From contig NZ_JBDKWZ010000005.1 of assembly GCF_039710355.1 (NCBI RefSeq), forward strand, positions 186,001 to 250,000: a stretch of 64,000 nt of DNA, in the 5' to 3' direction. How positions within the stretch are numbered: position 1 is the first letter of the stretch; every line of letters starts with the position of its first letter. This document shows positions 45,206 through 54,800 of the stretch, one piece after another. The stretch is from Rapidithrix thailandica. GTDB taxonomy: Bacteria > Bacteroidota > Bacteroidia > Cytophagales > Flammeovirgaceae. Below the pieces are notes generated by a model that made no database searches, was not told where the DNA came from, and saw only the letters and a program-made list of their open reading frames with translations. A program made the position numbers and the translations under genes.

Positions 45206-45535
45206 ATTGGGTATCGAGGTCCTTTTGCATCAAGTTTTTTAGGAAAAGGTATTCTTTTTATCTGAAAGAGACTTTTTGACCTGGGCAAAGAATTGATGGT
45301 AAATATTATAATGATATTAAAGCAATAATTGTTAATATTTTCTATCTTATAATAGAATTTTTACAGCACTAAATTTTGTTTTTCTACTTTTACAAAAAAA
45401 ATCCACCGAAGTAATATTAGCGTTCTTTTTTGCAATACATTCCGCTGTATCAAGTACCAATTTGTACCAACAAATCAAATACGAACCTTAACTTAAAGAG
45501 ACTCTTACATTTAAAACCTATAAAATGAGACTACT

Positions 45536-46354
45536 ATGGAACAGTTGAACAATTACACAGATGAGGGCATCCGGTTATTGATGGAATATGCGCCAAAAGT
45601 ATTGTTGGCCATTATTGTATTGATTGTGGGTTGGTCCATCATCAACTCTATTGTGGGGATGATGGCCAGAATATTACAGAAAAAAGAAGTAGATCCCTCC
45701 TTAACGCCCTTTCTGAAGAGTGTCTCGGGAGTATTGTTGAAGGCCGTATTGTTGATTTCCGTTGCGGAGATGGTGGGTGTGGAAACCACCTCTTTTGTGG
45801 CCATTCTCGGTGCTGCCGGTTTGGCTGTGGGCTTAGCCTTACAAGGTAGCCTTTCGAATTTTGCCGGTGGCGTCCTGATTTTAATTTTTAAACCCTTCAA
45901 AGTAGGGAATGTGATTGAAGCACAAGGGTATACAGGGAAAGTACATGAGATACAAATTTTTACTACCGTATTGAAAACCTTTGATAACAAAACGATTATC
46001 ATCCCTAATGGCCCTTTGGCTTCCGGCAATATTGTAAACTATTCTACGGAGGAGTTGCGAAGAGTGGACATGTCGTTTGGTATTGGCTATGGTGACGATA
46101 TCGATAAGGCCAAGCAAATTATCCTGGACCTGATTGCGGCTGATGATAGGGTGTTGGAGGAGCCGGCCGCCCCGTTTGTCAGAGTAAGTGAATTGGCCGA
46201 TAGCTCTGTGAATTTTGCCGTAAGGGTATGGTGCCAAGCGGTGGATTATTGGGATATTTACTTTGATATGCAGGAAAAAGTGAAGAAGGCATTTGATGAA
46301 AAAGGAGTGAGTATTCCTTTCCCACAAGTCGATGCACATATCTATCAAAAATAA
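45536..46354 (+). CDS. mscS: MscS-type mechanosensitive channel
   Basis: A 272-residue small-conductance mechanosensitive channel subunit. It has three membrane helices: about 13-38, 60-85 and the pore-lining TM3 (VAILGAAGLAVGLALQGSLSNFAGGVLIL), which carries the Gly/Ala-rich packing pattern and the LQGSLSNFAGG motif typical of MscS. The beta domain (VIEAQGYTGKVHEIQIFTTVLKTFDNKTIIIPN) and C-terminal domain follow. It protects the cell from hypo-osmotic shock. Length and domain order match E. coli MscS. Single gene. Confidence 0.96.
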   Translation: MEQLNNYTDEGIRLLMEYAPKVLLAIIVLIVGWSIINSIVGMMARILQKKEVDPSLTPFLKSVSGVLLKAVLLISVAEMVGVETTSFVAILGAAGLAVGLALQGSLSNFAGGVLILIFKPFKVGNVIEAQGYTGKVHEIQIFTTVLKTFDNKTIIIPNGPLASGNIVNYSTEELRRVDMSFGIGYGDDIDKAKQIILDLIAADDRVLEEPAAPFVRVSELADSSVNFAVRVWCQAVDYWDIYFDMQEKVKKAFDEKGVSIPFPQVDAHIYQK

Positions 46355-46415
46355 TTTTTTTAATCATTTGAAGTATCTGTCGAAGTAGCCAATCGCGCTG
46401 ATTGGTAGATGTAGA

Positions 46416-46491
46416 AGCATGTTTAAACTTTATTGCTTTTGCTCTGAAACGAGCAAAGGGGCAGTTTGCCGTAATAAGCTTTAAACATGCT
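46416..46491 (+). repeat. 76-nt nested inverted repeat, terminator-like
   Basis: Perfect 12-bp outer arms AGCATGTTTAAA (46416-46427) and its complement (46480-46491) enclose two smaller hairpins: CTTTTGCTC/GAGCAAAG and GGCA/TGCC. A run TTATTTTTTT follows. It lies between mscS and the DUF3078 gene. It may be the mscS terminator, a structured leader, or a very short inverted-repeat element; no flanking direct repeat was found. Confidence 0.6.
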
Positions 46492-46525
46492 CTTATTTTT
46501 TTATCATCTAAACTAGCAAATCCTT

Positions 46526-47419
46526 ATGAAGGTAAAATTATTGGTTGTATTAATGGCATTCCTTCCTTTAATCAGTGTTGCACAAGAACAGGAAGAGGAA
46601 ACCAAAAACTGGAAAACTATCCACAAGTTTACATTTGATTTGACACAGGCGGCTTTTAGTGATAATTGGAAAGGAGGAGGGGTTTCTAACGTGGCTTTGG
46701 CCAGCCGCTATAACCTTAAAGCAGGTTATAAAGAAGGGAATTTTTCTTGGGACAATGAAGTGGACCTTCGCTATGGCTTGATCAAAAACAAGGGGGAGGA
46801 TATGCGCAAAAGCGAAGACCTGATTTTTATAGATTCTAAAGTCGGACATAAACTCTCCAAAGCCTGGAGCCTATTTGTCGGTCTTAATTTCCAAACCCAA
46901 TTTGCCAAAGGATATAAATTTGAAGAGGTGAATGGAGAGGAAGTGAAAAACCAGGTGTCGGAATTTTTGGCCCCGGGTTTTCTGACCACCAGTATAGGTT
47001 TTGAGTACAAACCTGTCGATTACTTCTTTGTACGGCTTAGCCCCTTTGCCCCCCGCACTACGTTTGTATTAGACACTACACTTTACAAAAACGGTGTGCC
47101 TAAAAATTATGGAGTCCCTATCGGAGACAAAGTAGAATTGGAATGGTTGGCGCTAAATATTGTTGCGGACTTTGATAAAGAGATTGCCAAAAACCTCAAT
47201 TTGAAATGGAAGTATCAATTGTTCAGTGAGTACGAGAATTTTGATTTTGAAACCGTGGATCACCGTTTGGATTTAACTTTATCGGCACAAGTCAATAAAT
47301 TTATTCGCACCAGTATTTCCGGTATTGTACTGTACGATAATGACCAGGATTCTGGGGTCCAGTTTGGGCAGAGTCTGGCGCTGGGTTTGATTTTTACCAA
47401 TGAGAAGAAAAAAGAATGA
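46526..47419 (+). CDS. DUF3078 outer-membrane-associated protein
   Basis: A 297-residue exported protein. The signal peptide ends ...SVAQE around residue 20. The DUF3078 signature is visible: FTFDLTQAAFSDNWKGGGVSNVALASRYNL, then VDLRYGLIKN, LFVGLNFQTQFAKGY, FLAPGFLTTSIGFEY and LSPFAPRTTFV. The many amphipathic strands and the ending (GLIFTNEKKKE) suggest a beta-barrel or beta-rich outer-membrane protein, a common view for this family in Bacteroidota. The function is unknown. A terminator shared with the convergent RluD-type gene follows. Confidence 0.9.
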   Translation: MKVKLLVVLMAFLPLISVAQEQEEETKNWKTIHKFTFDLTQAAFSDNWKGGGVSNVALASRYNLKAGYKEGNFSWDNEVDLRYGLIKNKGEDMRKSEDLIFIDSKVGHKLSKAWSLFVGLNFQTQFAKGYKFEEVNGEEVKNQVSEFLAPGFLTTSIGFEYKPVDYFFVRLSPFAPRTTFVLDTTLYKNGVPKNYGVPIGDKVELEWLALNIVADFDKEIAKNLNLKWKYQLFSEYENFDFETVDHRLDLTLSAQVNKFIRTSISGIVLYDNDQDSGVQFGQSLALGLIFTNEKKKE

Positions 47420-47451
47420 TTGGTACATCGGTGATGCAGGTTGAATATAAA

Positions 47452-47483
47452 CAAGAAGGGTAAAGGGTGTTTTACCCTTCTTG
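47452..47483. terminator. Bidirectional terminator inside the end of the rluD-like gene
   Basis: Perfect 13-bp stem CAAGAAGGGTAAA (47452-47464) with 47471-47483. The last codons and stop of the leftward pseudouridine-synthase gene (stop at 47472) form part of the right arm, an economical overlap. Confidence 0.85.
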
Positions 47484-48491
47484 TTTATGCGTTTGTATAA
47501 AAGCTTCCCAAAGTTGGATGACCTTTTGAAAATCATCGGGAAGAGCTTGTTCGAAATAAAGAAATTTTTTGTTTGCCGGATGTTCAAAACCTAAAGACTT
47601 GGCATGAAGTGCTTGGCGGGGCATTATTTTCAAGCATTTATGAATCAGGTCGTAATACGCTTGATTGCCATTTTGCACCAATATATGATTGCCCCCGTAT
47701 ACTACATCGCCAAATAAAGTATGGCCCAAATGTTTCATATGTACCCGTATTTGATGGGTACGGCCAGTTTCCAGGTTACATCGTACCAAGGTTAAATAAC
47801 CATATCTGCGAATCACTTTATAGTGGGTAATGGCCGGTTTGCCGTCCATACCATCTTCGTAAACGACTCTTAAACGTTTGTTATCGTGGCTGCGCCCTAC
47901 ATTCCATTCTATGGTTCCACTGTCTTTTTCCAAGTTGCCCCATACCAATGCATAATAGGTGCGTTCAATACTATGGTCGAAAAATTGACTGGCTAAGCTT
48001 TCCATGGCTCGGTCCGTTTTAGCGATGACCAGTAAGCCCGAAGTATCTTTGTCGATCCGGTGTACGATGCCCGGTTTATCACTCCCATTATGGTTGCTAG
48101 GCAAATCATCGTAATGGAAAGTCAGAGAGTTGACCAAGGTTCCCGTTTCATTATTGTGTCCGGGATGTACGACCATGCCCGCAGGCTTATTGACAACCAG
48201 TAAGGTATTGTCTTCATAGACTTTTTCCAATGGAATGTTTTGAGGAACAATATCAAAGGTATAGGGATCTTTGTCTAGAAGGGCGGTGATTCTGTCACCG
48301 GAAGTCAGCTCATGGTTAAGCGGAACATGCTCACCGTTAATAAGGATTTTACTGGATTTGATGCATTCCTGAATAGCTTCCAAGGTGTATTTTGGAAACC
48401 GGTCATATAAATATTCATCTATCCGGGTAAATTCCGGAAAGTTTTCCACTTCCAACCTGTAAATTTCGTAATACCGTCCTACTCTAACCAT
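47472..48491 (-). CDS. rluD: RluA/RluD-family 23S rRNA pseudouridine synthase
   Basis: A 339-residue enzyme converting uridines in 23S rRNA to pseudouridine. An N-terminal S4 RNA-binding domain (about 20-85, RIDEYLYDRFPKYTLEAIQECIKSS, ILINGE) precedes the catalytic domain with the active-site Asp in VHRIDKDTSGLLVIAK. RTHQIRVHMKHLGHTLFGD and LHAKSLGFEHP are also conserved. The specific target uridines follow by analogy with RluD. The gene is convergent with the DUF3078 gene. Confidence 0.95.
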   Translation of the reverse strand: MVRVGRYYEIYRLEVENFPEFTRIDEYLYDRFPKYTLEAIQECIKSSKILINGEHVPLNHELTSGDRITALLDKDPYTFDIVPQNIPLEKVYEDNTLLVVNKPAGMVVHPGHNNETGTLVNSLTFHYDDLPSNHNGSDKPGIVHRIDKDTSGLLVIAKTDRAMESLASQFFDHSIERTYYALVWGNLEKDSGTIEWNVGRSHDNKRLRVVYEDGMDGKPAITHYKVIRRYGYLTLVRCNLETGRTHQIRVHMKHLGHTLFGDVVYGGNHILVQNGNQAYYDLIHKCLKIMPRQALHAKSLGFEHPANKKFLYFEQALPDDFQKVIQLWEAFIQTHKQEG

Positions 48492-48828
48492 ATCTACAGA
48501 AATTTGACAGTAATAATAAAGATAAGTTAATCAATTGATAAGTAAAGCCTTGGTCCTGACATATCTGTCAAATCCCGGGCTTTGGGGCAAGAGCACTGAC
48601 ACACATAGTTCTCAGAGATTGCCTGTTCATTTTCACTGTGAATATGCTTAAATTCTTATGACAAGAAATTAAAAACATATTATTTGCATACAAGAGCACC
48701 TATTTGTTGCTGCTATATTTATTAAATTAATATTAACAATTTTTGTTGAAAGGAACGTGGATTTTGTAAATAGAATTTCGGAAAACTGATAATTTAAGAA
48801 TGAATATTTTCTCCATTACCTATCCTTG

Positions 48829-50478
48829 TTACTTCCAGAGTTGTCGTATTTTGGTTTTAAATGCCTCCCTTTGTTGGTCCAGTAGTTGAATCTTACTGAT
48901 TTTCCATGTATGATCATCTGCTTTGAGGGTAAACAAAGCACTGTACCGATTGACTCTTTCATGGATATGCCCCCAGTGTTCTACTGTTCCTTTTACCGTC
49001 CAGGTGGCAAAATAATTAAACTGTTCGGAGGTATTTTCCCCCGAGCGGTTTTGTTGCATACCGCTGGTAATATTGATTTCTTCAATATGAGACACAGCTC
49101 CCCCTTGTTCTTGCATTACCAGGCTTTTTTGTATTTGTAAATATACTTCGGAGAGCAATTCTCCACTGACACTTATCGCCAAAGCATCGTATATCTGTTC
49201 TTCATGGCGGTAATCAAATGCCTGGTACATATTTTTGAGCAGTGTATTGAAGACTTTTCTTGCCTGTTCTTCAGTTGGGGCTTCCCCCCCTGTAAAGAAG
49301 GAAAACCAGCTGCTTTCAGTTTCCGCTTTTACCTGACTGATCGTTTGTATCGAGTACCGGCCTGCATTTTTCCAGGTATATTGGGGGCTTTTCCGGGTGA
49401 ATTGTGCTTGTAAATTATCGTCAAAAGCGTACACGATACTGTTCACTTTCCTAACGGCTTTGTTGAAGAGTCCCCAGGTGAGTTGTACTGATTGAGGTAC
49501 TTCTCTCAACGGATAACTTAAGATAATTCCCACACGGGCATGGGCCGTACTCAAGGGCTGTTTTTCCGGCCTTTTGGCAAAATCTTTAAAGTTCAATCCA
49601 TAAAAATCAACCCTGCTGACACTCGCTTGCATTTGCCGCTGATTCACGTGTATGGGTTGATGCCGGAGGAAGAAGTCCGTGATTTTCCGAAGGGCAGAAG
49701 ATTGTTCCTCGACTCCTAACATCATAGGGTCTTTCCGGGGAATTTCCAGCCAGGTTTCTAAAGTGGCTAAGGGAATTAATATCTCATGCCTGACTTCAAA
49801 AGGGGTAATGTAAATAAAGGAATATACGGAACTATAGCTGCTGATGCCCAAGGTTTCCTCTTGCTGCTTGGCTTTCATCCGGGCAAATTTGTCACTAAGG
49901 GTATTTTGAGGGGTAGGGGCTTTGCTCCAATCGAAACGAACACTTCTATGCTCTCCCTTTTTAAGTTCAAAAGGAAGATGTACTTCCACGCCTTTCTGTT
50001 TGATTTGGACCAGCATAATGGCATTGATCACATTGGCAGGTCCGCCAAACTCTTGAAAGAAGTTGAGTTGTGAAGGAGCTTGGGTCAGTGGAAACTCCAA
50101 ATGATAATAAAGCGAATGTTCCATGAGGTCGCTCACGGCAATAGCTTTTATATCGGAAGAAAGAAGTTCTATACCCGTCACGTTGCTTCGAAGTGCTCTG
50201 CCGCCGGTACGTACCTGAAAATATTTCTGAAGGAATGTTTTATGTTTCTGGGCGGTGGCATTGAGTGTGGTAACCGGTATACGGTCTTCCTGGTCGGAGG
50301 CCAGACCATAGTACAAAAACAAGTCTTCGGCCAAAATACGCAACTTGACCTCTACTTTTTGTGAGTTTACATTTATTTCGGCCCAACTGACTGAAATCGG
50401 ATGAGCAAGACCTGTTTGTGACGTATTCAGCCAAGTAAATAGTAGAAAGATTATATATGTATACTTCTGATTTAGCAT
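48829..50478 (-). CDS. Secreted protein of unknown function, 549 aa
   Basis: Not recognised. I set the start at the Met of MLNQKYTYIIFLLFTW, which begins a signal peptide ending ...TGLAHP; the frame extends to a Met at 50538, but the 20 extra residues are basic and would bury the signal. The N-terminal region (HPISVSWAEINVNSQKVEVKLRI) is a beta-rich unit like those in Bacteroidota secreted proteins with a His-Pro just after cleavage (DUF6702-like). A central part (about 200-400) and a C-terminal SnoaL/NTF2-like unit (VKGTVEHWGHIHERVNRYSALFT, DDHTWKISKIQLLDQ) follow. The gap 48492-48828 to the next gene is AT-rich and contains a small imperfect hairpin around 48545-48586, nothing else. The gap 50479-50790 shows no further gene. 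Confidence 0.7.
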   Translation of the reverse strand: MLNQKYTYIIFLLFTWLNTSQTGLAHPISVSWAEINVNSQKVEVKLRILAEDLFLYYGLASDQEDRIPVTTLNATAQKHKTFLQKYFQVRTGGRALRSNVTGIELLSSDIKAIAVSDLMEHSLYYHLEFPLTQAPSQLNFFQEFGGPANVINAIMLVQIKQKGVEVHLPFELKKGEHRSVRFDWSKAPTPQNTLSDKFARMKAKQQEETLGISSYSSVYSFIYITPFEVRHEILIPLATLETWLEIPRKDPMMLGVEEQSSALRKITDFFLRHQPIHVNQRQMQASVSRVDFYGLNFKDFAKRPEKQPLSTAHARVGIILSYPLREVPQSVQLTWGLFNKAVRKVNSIVYAFDDNLQAQFTRKSPQYTWKNAGRYSIQTISQVKAETESSWFSFFTGGEAPTEEQARKVFNTLLKNMYQAFDYRHEEQIYDALAISVSGELLSEVYLQIQKSLVMQEQGGAVSHIEEINITSGMQQNRSGENTSEQFNYFATWTVKGTVEHWGHIHERVNRYSALFTLKADDHTWKISKIQLLDQQREAFKTKIRQLWK

Positions 50479-50790
50479 TCGTCTGAGATTCTTGGTTTTC
50501 AGGCTTCTTTTGATACAAGCTGATCCTACAAAGTTCATAAAATTCTCTTAACTGAAAAAGCTTTCCTTTGAGAGGGGGAGTAACGAGTGGATGATTTCAT
50601 GATGCATCTTCAGTCAGGTGTACAGTATCATCAAAACCTGTACAAAATCGGACAGTGTTGTGTGTCGGGTTTAGCTGGGTTTTTGTGTTTAAATACTTGA
50701 TAATAAGTTGTTTGTGTCAATTGGTATCTGTTTGGTGTTTATGTTTGAAAAAACACACGATTTAACGTTATTCATCTCAATTGAAAAACC

Positions 50791-51165
50791 ATGAAAACCC
50801 AAATTCAAATCAAAAGAAGTATTATAGAAGCAGTGATACTAATTGTTGTGATGATGCTTGCGATTACGATGAGTGCCTTTGCCGGCGAACCAGACGATAA
50901 GAAAACCACCACTATACAATTGACTTCGGAAGAACAAGCCTTACTGAAAGAGTTAGAAACAGAGGATACTTTGGGGATTGAAGAAGTGCAAGAGTGGTTG
51001 GTAACACAGGAGGAAGCGGAAGAAATCTTGCTATTTGACCAAACAGGTAACTTGCTAACGGAACAATACAAAGCTCAAGGAACGATAGATGTAACCTTAC
51101 TCCCTCATAACGCAAGTTTGCTGATGAAAGAGGGAAACACCTGGGTGTATATTCTTGATAGATAA
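50791..51165 (+). CDS. Small exported protein of unknown function, 124 aa
   Basis: Not recognised. A hydrophobic segment with a likely signal peptide cleavage at ...SAFAG (residue 31) is followed by an acidic 90-residue domain rich in Glu (SEEQALLKELETEDTLGIEEVQEWL, EEAEEILLFDQTGNLL). It has no Cys. A TATGTTTG -7-like element lies at 50740-50747 but lacks a well-spaced -33. It is followed by two terminators in tandem. Size and export recall the small PepSY-like proteins in this window, but I see no convincing similarity. Confidence 0.65.
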   Translation: MKTQIQIKRSIIEAVILIVVMMLAITMSAFAGEPDDKKTTTIQLTSEEQALLKELETEDTLGIEEVQEWLVTQEEAEEILLFDQTGNLLTEQYKAQGTIDVTLLPHNASLLMKEGNTWVYILDR

Positions 51166-51238
51166 GAGTAAAAAACAGAAGGTAACGTTATACAAAGTCT
51201 CTCCACATCCTTAAAACAGCGACCGTTCTAGTAGCTTG

Positions 51239-51301
51239 AAAAGCAGGAAATCTTCTCCTGCTTTTTCTTTTTGAAAAGACCTGATACCAGGTCGCTTTTT
51301 T
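51239..51301 (+). terminator. Two terminators in tandem
   Basis: First: stem AAAAGCAGGA (51239-51248) with 51256-51265, then CTTTTT. Second: GACCTG (51278-51283) with CAGGTC (51288-51293), then GCTTTTTTA. Together they isolate the downstream region. The 51302-51615 part of the gap holds no gene I can support. Confidence 0.85.
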
Positions 51302-51615
51302 ATCATTAGATCGTATTTGCCACAGGGAAGACCGATAAGTGAACATTTAACATACTCTAAACAAGAAGCCGGGATACTGTTTTCTATCTGGTGAACCGTA
51401 AATGTTTTTGGGTAAATCAAACAAAGTGTAATATTCAAAAAATTCAATTCTTTCTTAATTCTTTGCAAGTAATACGGTTTGCTTCTTTTTTTTCTTACAT
51501 TAATCCTTTCTAAATCAAGGCTTATCAGCGAATAAATTGTAAAATTGTAGACAAAGTATTTACAAGACATGCATCGTTAGTAACCTTTTCGTATCAACAG
51601 GGAAAAAGAGCTATC

Positions 51616-51777
51616 GAAGTGAATTAACCTTTTTCTTTTTCCTGAAAAATGTTTCAAAAAACGCCTCCTCTGTGTTACTTTTTTCAACAATAGCTTTGGC
51701 TATTCTCTTCAAAAAGTGCCTTGATGAGCCGATTTTGATTCCTTTTTCGGTCAAAAACTATACGTGTAAACCACTTC
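51616..51777 (+). mobile_element. MITE-like repeat, copy 3 (162 bp)
   Basis: Nearly identical to copy 1 (about 90% or more by eye). Same ends GAAGTGAATTAA and GTAAACCACTTC and a 3-bp direct repeat ATC (51613-51615 and 51778-51780). It ends 74 bp before the start of the hybrid kinase gene and has no coding capacity. Confidence 0.85.
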
Positions 51778-51851
51778 ATCATAAAAGAAGGGCTGGTAAG
51801 TCGTATTGTTTACTAATCTGATGGAAATTGTCCTGATATATAGCTTCTCAT

Positions 51852-54800
51852 ATGCACAAATACTATAACACACGTATTCGCACGGTCTATTTAGGATTTC
51901 TGACGGTGTTGTATCTAACAGGAACGCTCTTTTTTTCTTTACAAAACCAATGGACTTTTGTGGGGATTTTAGGTGGAGGAGCCTTGGTGGCCATTGGTAT
52001 GATGAAGGTAAAACAGGGACTGTTTGGAAAATGCTTGATTTTTTTACTTTCTTACTTATTCTTGAATATCTTCTGGTTGCAATATGGGAACATGCCACAA
52101 ATTCACCTGGCTTGTTTGTTTATGCTTCTGAGTGTGCTATCTCTGTTTCAAAAACGAGCGGTTTATTGGCAGTTAGGGATTATTGTTTTTTGTGCGGTTT
52201 CTTATTTATTTCTGCTGCCTTTGATGAAGGGAGAGGTTCAACCCAACGCGCTGATCGTACAATGGGGAATGGGCGTGGTGGCAAGTGGTTATTTATACCT
52301 TTGGATTTTTTTACAACTCCGGCAATCCAACTTGCAAAAAGCACAAATCCGGAATACGGAATTGTATCAAATGCTCTCTGAAAATACACTCGAATTAATT
52401 TGTTTGCATACCAAAGAAGGAGTGTTGGAGTATGTATCCCCCTCTGCCAAAAAATTATTGGGTTATGAGGTCGATGCAGTGATAGGGAGTTCTGCATTGG
52501 AATTTATGCATCCCGAAGATGCTCAAAAGTTACTTACGGAAGAAAACCGCCGGATCTTAAAAAAACGCCAGGAGTTGAAAGTTGAATGCCGCTTGAAAAA
52601 TAAAGCGGGTGTGTATGGCTACTTTGAGATCAATGTCAAGCCTATATTTAACCAAGAGGGGAAAGTCATTCGCTTTCAAACTTCCTCCAGAGACATTACG
52701 GTGAAAAGGCGCATTACCGAGTCCATGAAAGATGCAATGCGCAAATTGAAAGTATCCACCAGGGAATTGGAAGAGAAATCAGGAAGGTTAAGAGCCATTT
52801 TGGACACGGCTGCGGATGCTATCATTTCGGTGAACAAGCAGGGTTGTATCCTGAATATCAACCAAGCCGGAGAGCGTTTGTTTGGTTATCAAGCCGAGCA
52901 ACTTATCGGAAATTCCATGCAAAAACTAGTGGCCCCCGGTTATCAGGAACTTTTAGAGAACTTCTTGGCAAAGAATCAGGATATTGAAAGCTTGCAACAT
53001 TGGGAGCCTGTCAATAACCGGGAGTTGGAAGTTTTGCACAAGGATGGAAAGAAAGTTCCGGCAGAGTTGTCCTTGGCCGCTACGGTCATTCATAATGAGG
53101 TGATATTTACCGGAATCATCCGGGACATCACCGTTAAGAAACTAGCCAATGAAAAATTAGCCAAAAGTCAAGAACGGTTCAAATTGGCAATTTCCGGCGG
53201 GTTGGTAGGCGTTTGGGATTGGGACATTGACCGGGATACGATGTACCTGTCTCCCAACCTGAAAGAAATGTTGGGTTACGGAGAAGAAGAAATTAATGAC
53301 TCTTTGGCAGGATGGAGCGAACTGATTCACCCTGAAGATAAAAATACAGTTCAGTTATCGATCAATGACCATCTGAAAAATAAAAAAGTCCTTCATGAAA
53401 TCGAACACCGGATGCTCCACAAAGACGGAAGTATCCGCTGGGTAATCATGCGGGGTAAGGCAATGCGCAATCACTCCGGCAAACCCTTCCGGATGGTAGG
53501 TACCATTGTAGATATTACCCAAATTAAACAACAGGAAGAAAAGCTTCGTCTTTTGGAATCGGCTGTATTGCATGCCAACGATGCAATCATGATTACACAT
53601 GCACAAGGCGCTCCGGAAGAAAACAGTATTGTTTTTGCCAATCAGGCGCTTTTTGAAAAAACAGGTTATTCCAGTACGGAAGTCTTGGGCAAAACAGCCA
53701 ACTTACTCAATGGACCGGAAACCGACCCTAAAACATTGGAAAAGATCAGGGAAAAAATTCAACTTTTTCAACCTGTGAATGCGGAGCTTTTGCAATATGC
53801 AAAAGATGGCAAAGCCTATTGGGTAGAACAGAGCATTATGCCGATTGCCAACGAATTGGGGCAATACACGCATTGGATCAGTATCTTGCGGGATACCACC
53901 GAACGTAGGGAGTCAGAAGAAAAATTGCGGCAAAGTGAAAGCCGGTTTCGCTCTTTGTTTGAATGGGCCGCTACCGGAGTTACCTTGAACGGTCTGGACG
54001 GCAGCTATTTGAAGGTCAATCCGGCCTTCAAACACCTTACCGGATACAGCTCCAAAGAGCTGGAAGCGAAAAAGTACCTGGATATTACCTTGGCGGAAGA
54101 TCAGGACTTAAATCGCCATTATTTTACGCAATTATTGGATGGCCTGAGAGAATTTTATCAGCTTGAAAAGCGCTTTGTCACCAAAGAACAAGAGGTAATA
54201 TGGGTGAGAGAAACCACTTCCTTGGTACGGGACTTGGCCGAAAACCCTGTGTATACGGTGAGTATGGTAGAAGATATTACCGCCAGAAAGCTTGCCGAAC
54301 TAAAAATTAAAGAAACACAGGAGCAGTTGCAACACCTCTTGAACAACCTGGATAATGTATTTATGTCGATTGACACACTCAACCGGAAAACCATCCAGAT
54401 ATCTCATCAGTGCGAGAGGTTATTTGGTTTTCCCAAAGAGGAATTTGTCAAAGATCCTTATCTCTGGCATAAATGTATACACCCCGAAGACCGGAATTTG
54501 ATCGGAGAATTCGAACCGGATTTGGCCACTGGAAGAAATGTAGTGGGAGAGTGCCGGATCATCTCCAAAGAAGGCATTACAAAGTGGGTAAGGATTGAAA
54601 TCACTCCCTCTTTGAATGAGCAGGATATTCTCAGCCGGATGGATGCCATCATTACCGATATTACCGAGCGCAAACAAAAAGAAGATTTGATCAAAGCCAA
54701 AGAATTGGCGGAGTCCTCTTTGCAAATCCGCTCTGACTTCTTGGCGAATATGAGTCATGAAATCCGGACACCGTTGAATGGGATTATCGGTATGTCGGAT

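Noticed and set aside
46402..46638. Rightward 78-codon frame across the nested inverted repeat
   Set aside because: It overlaps the signal peptide region of the DUF3078 gene in another frame and contains the hairpin structure.
51211..51570. Leftward 119-codon frame in the long gap before the hybrid kinase
   Set aside because: It runs through two tandem terminators; composition is not coding-like.
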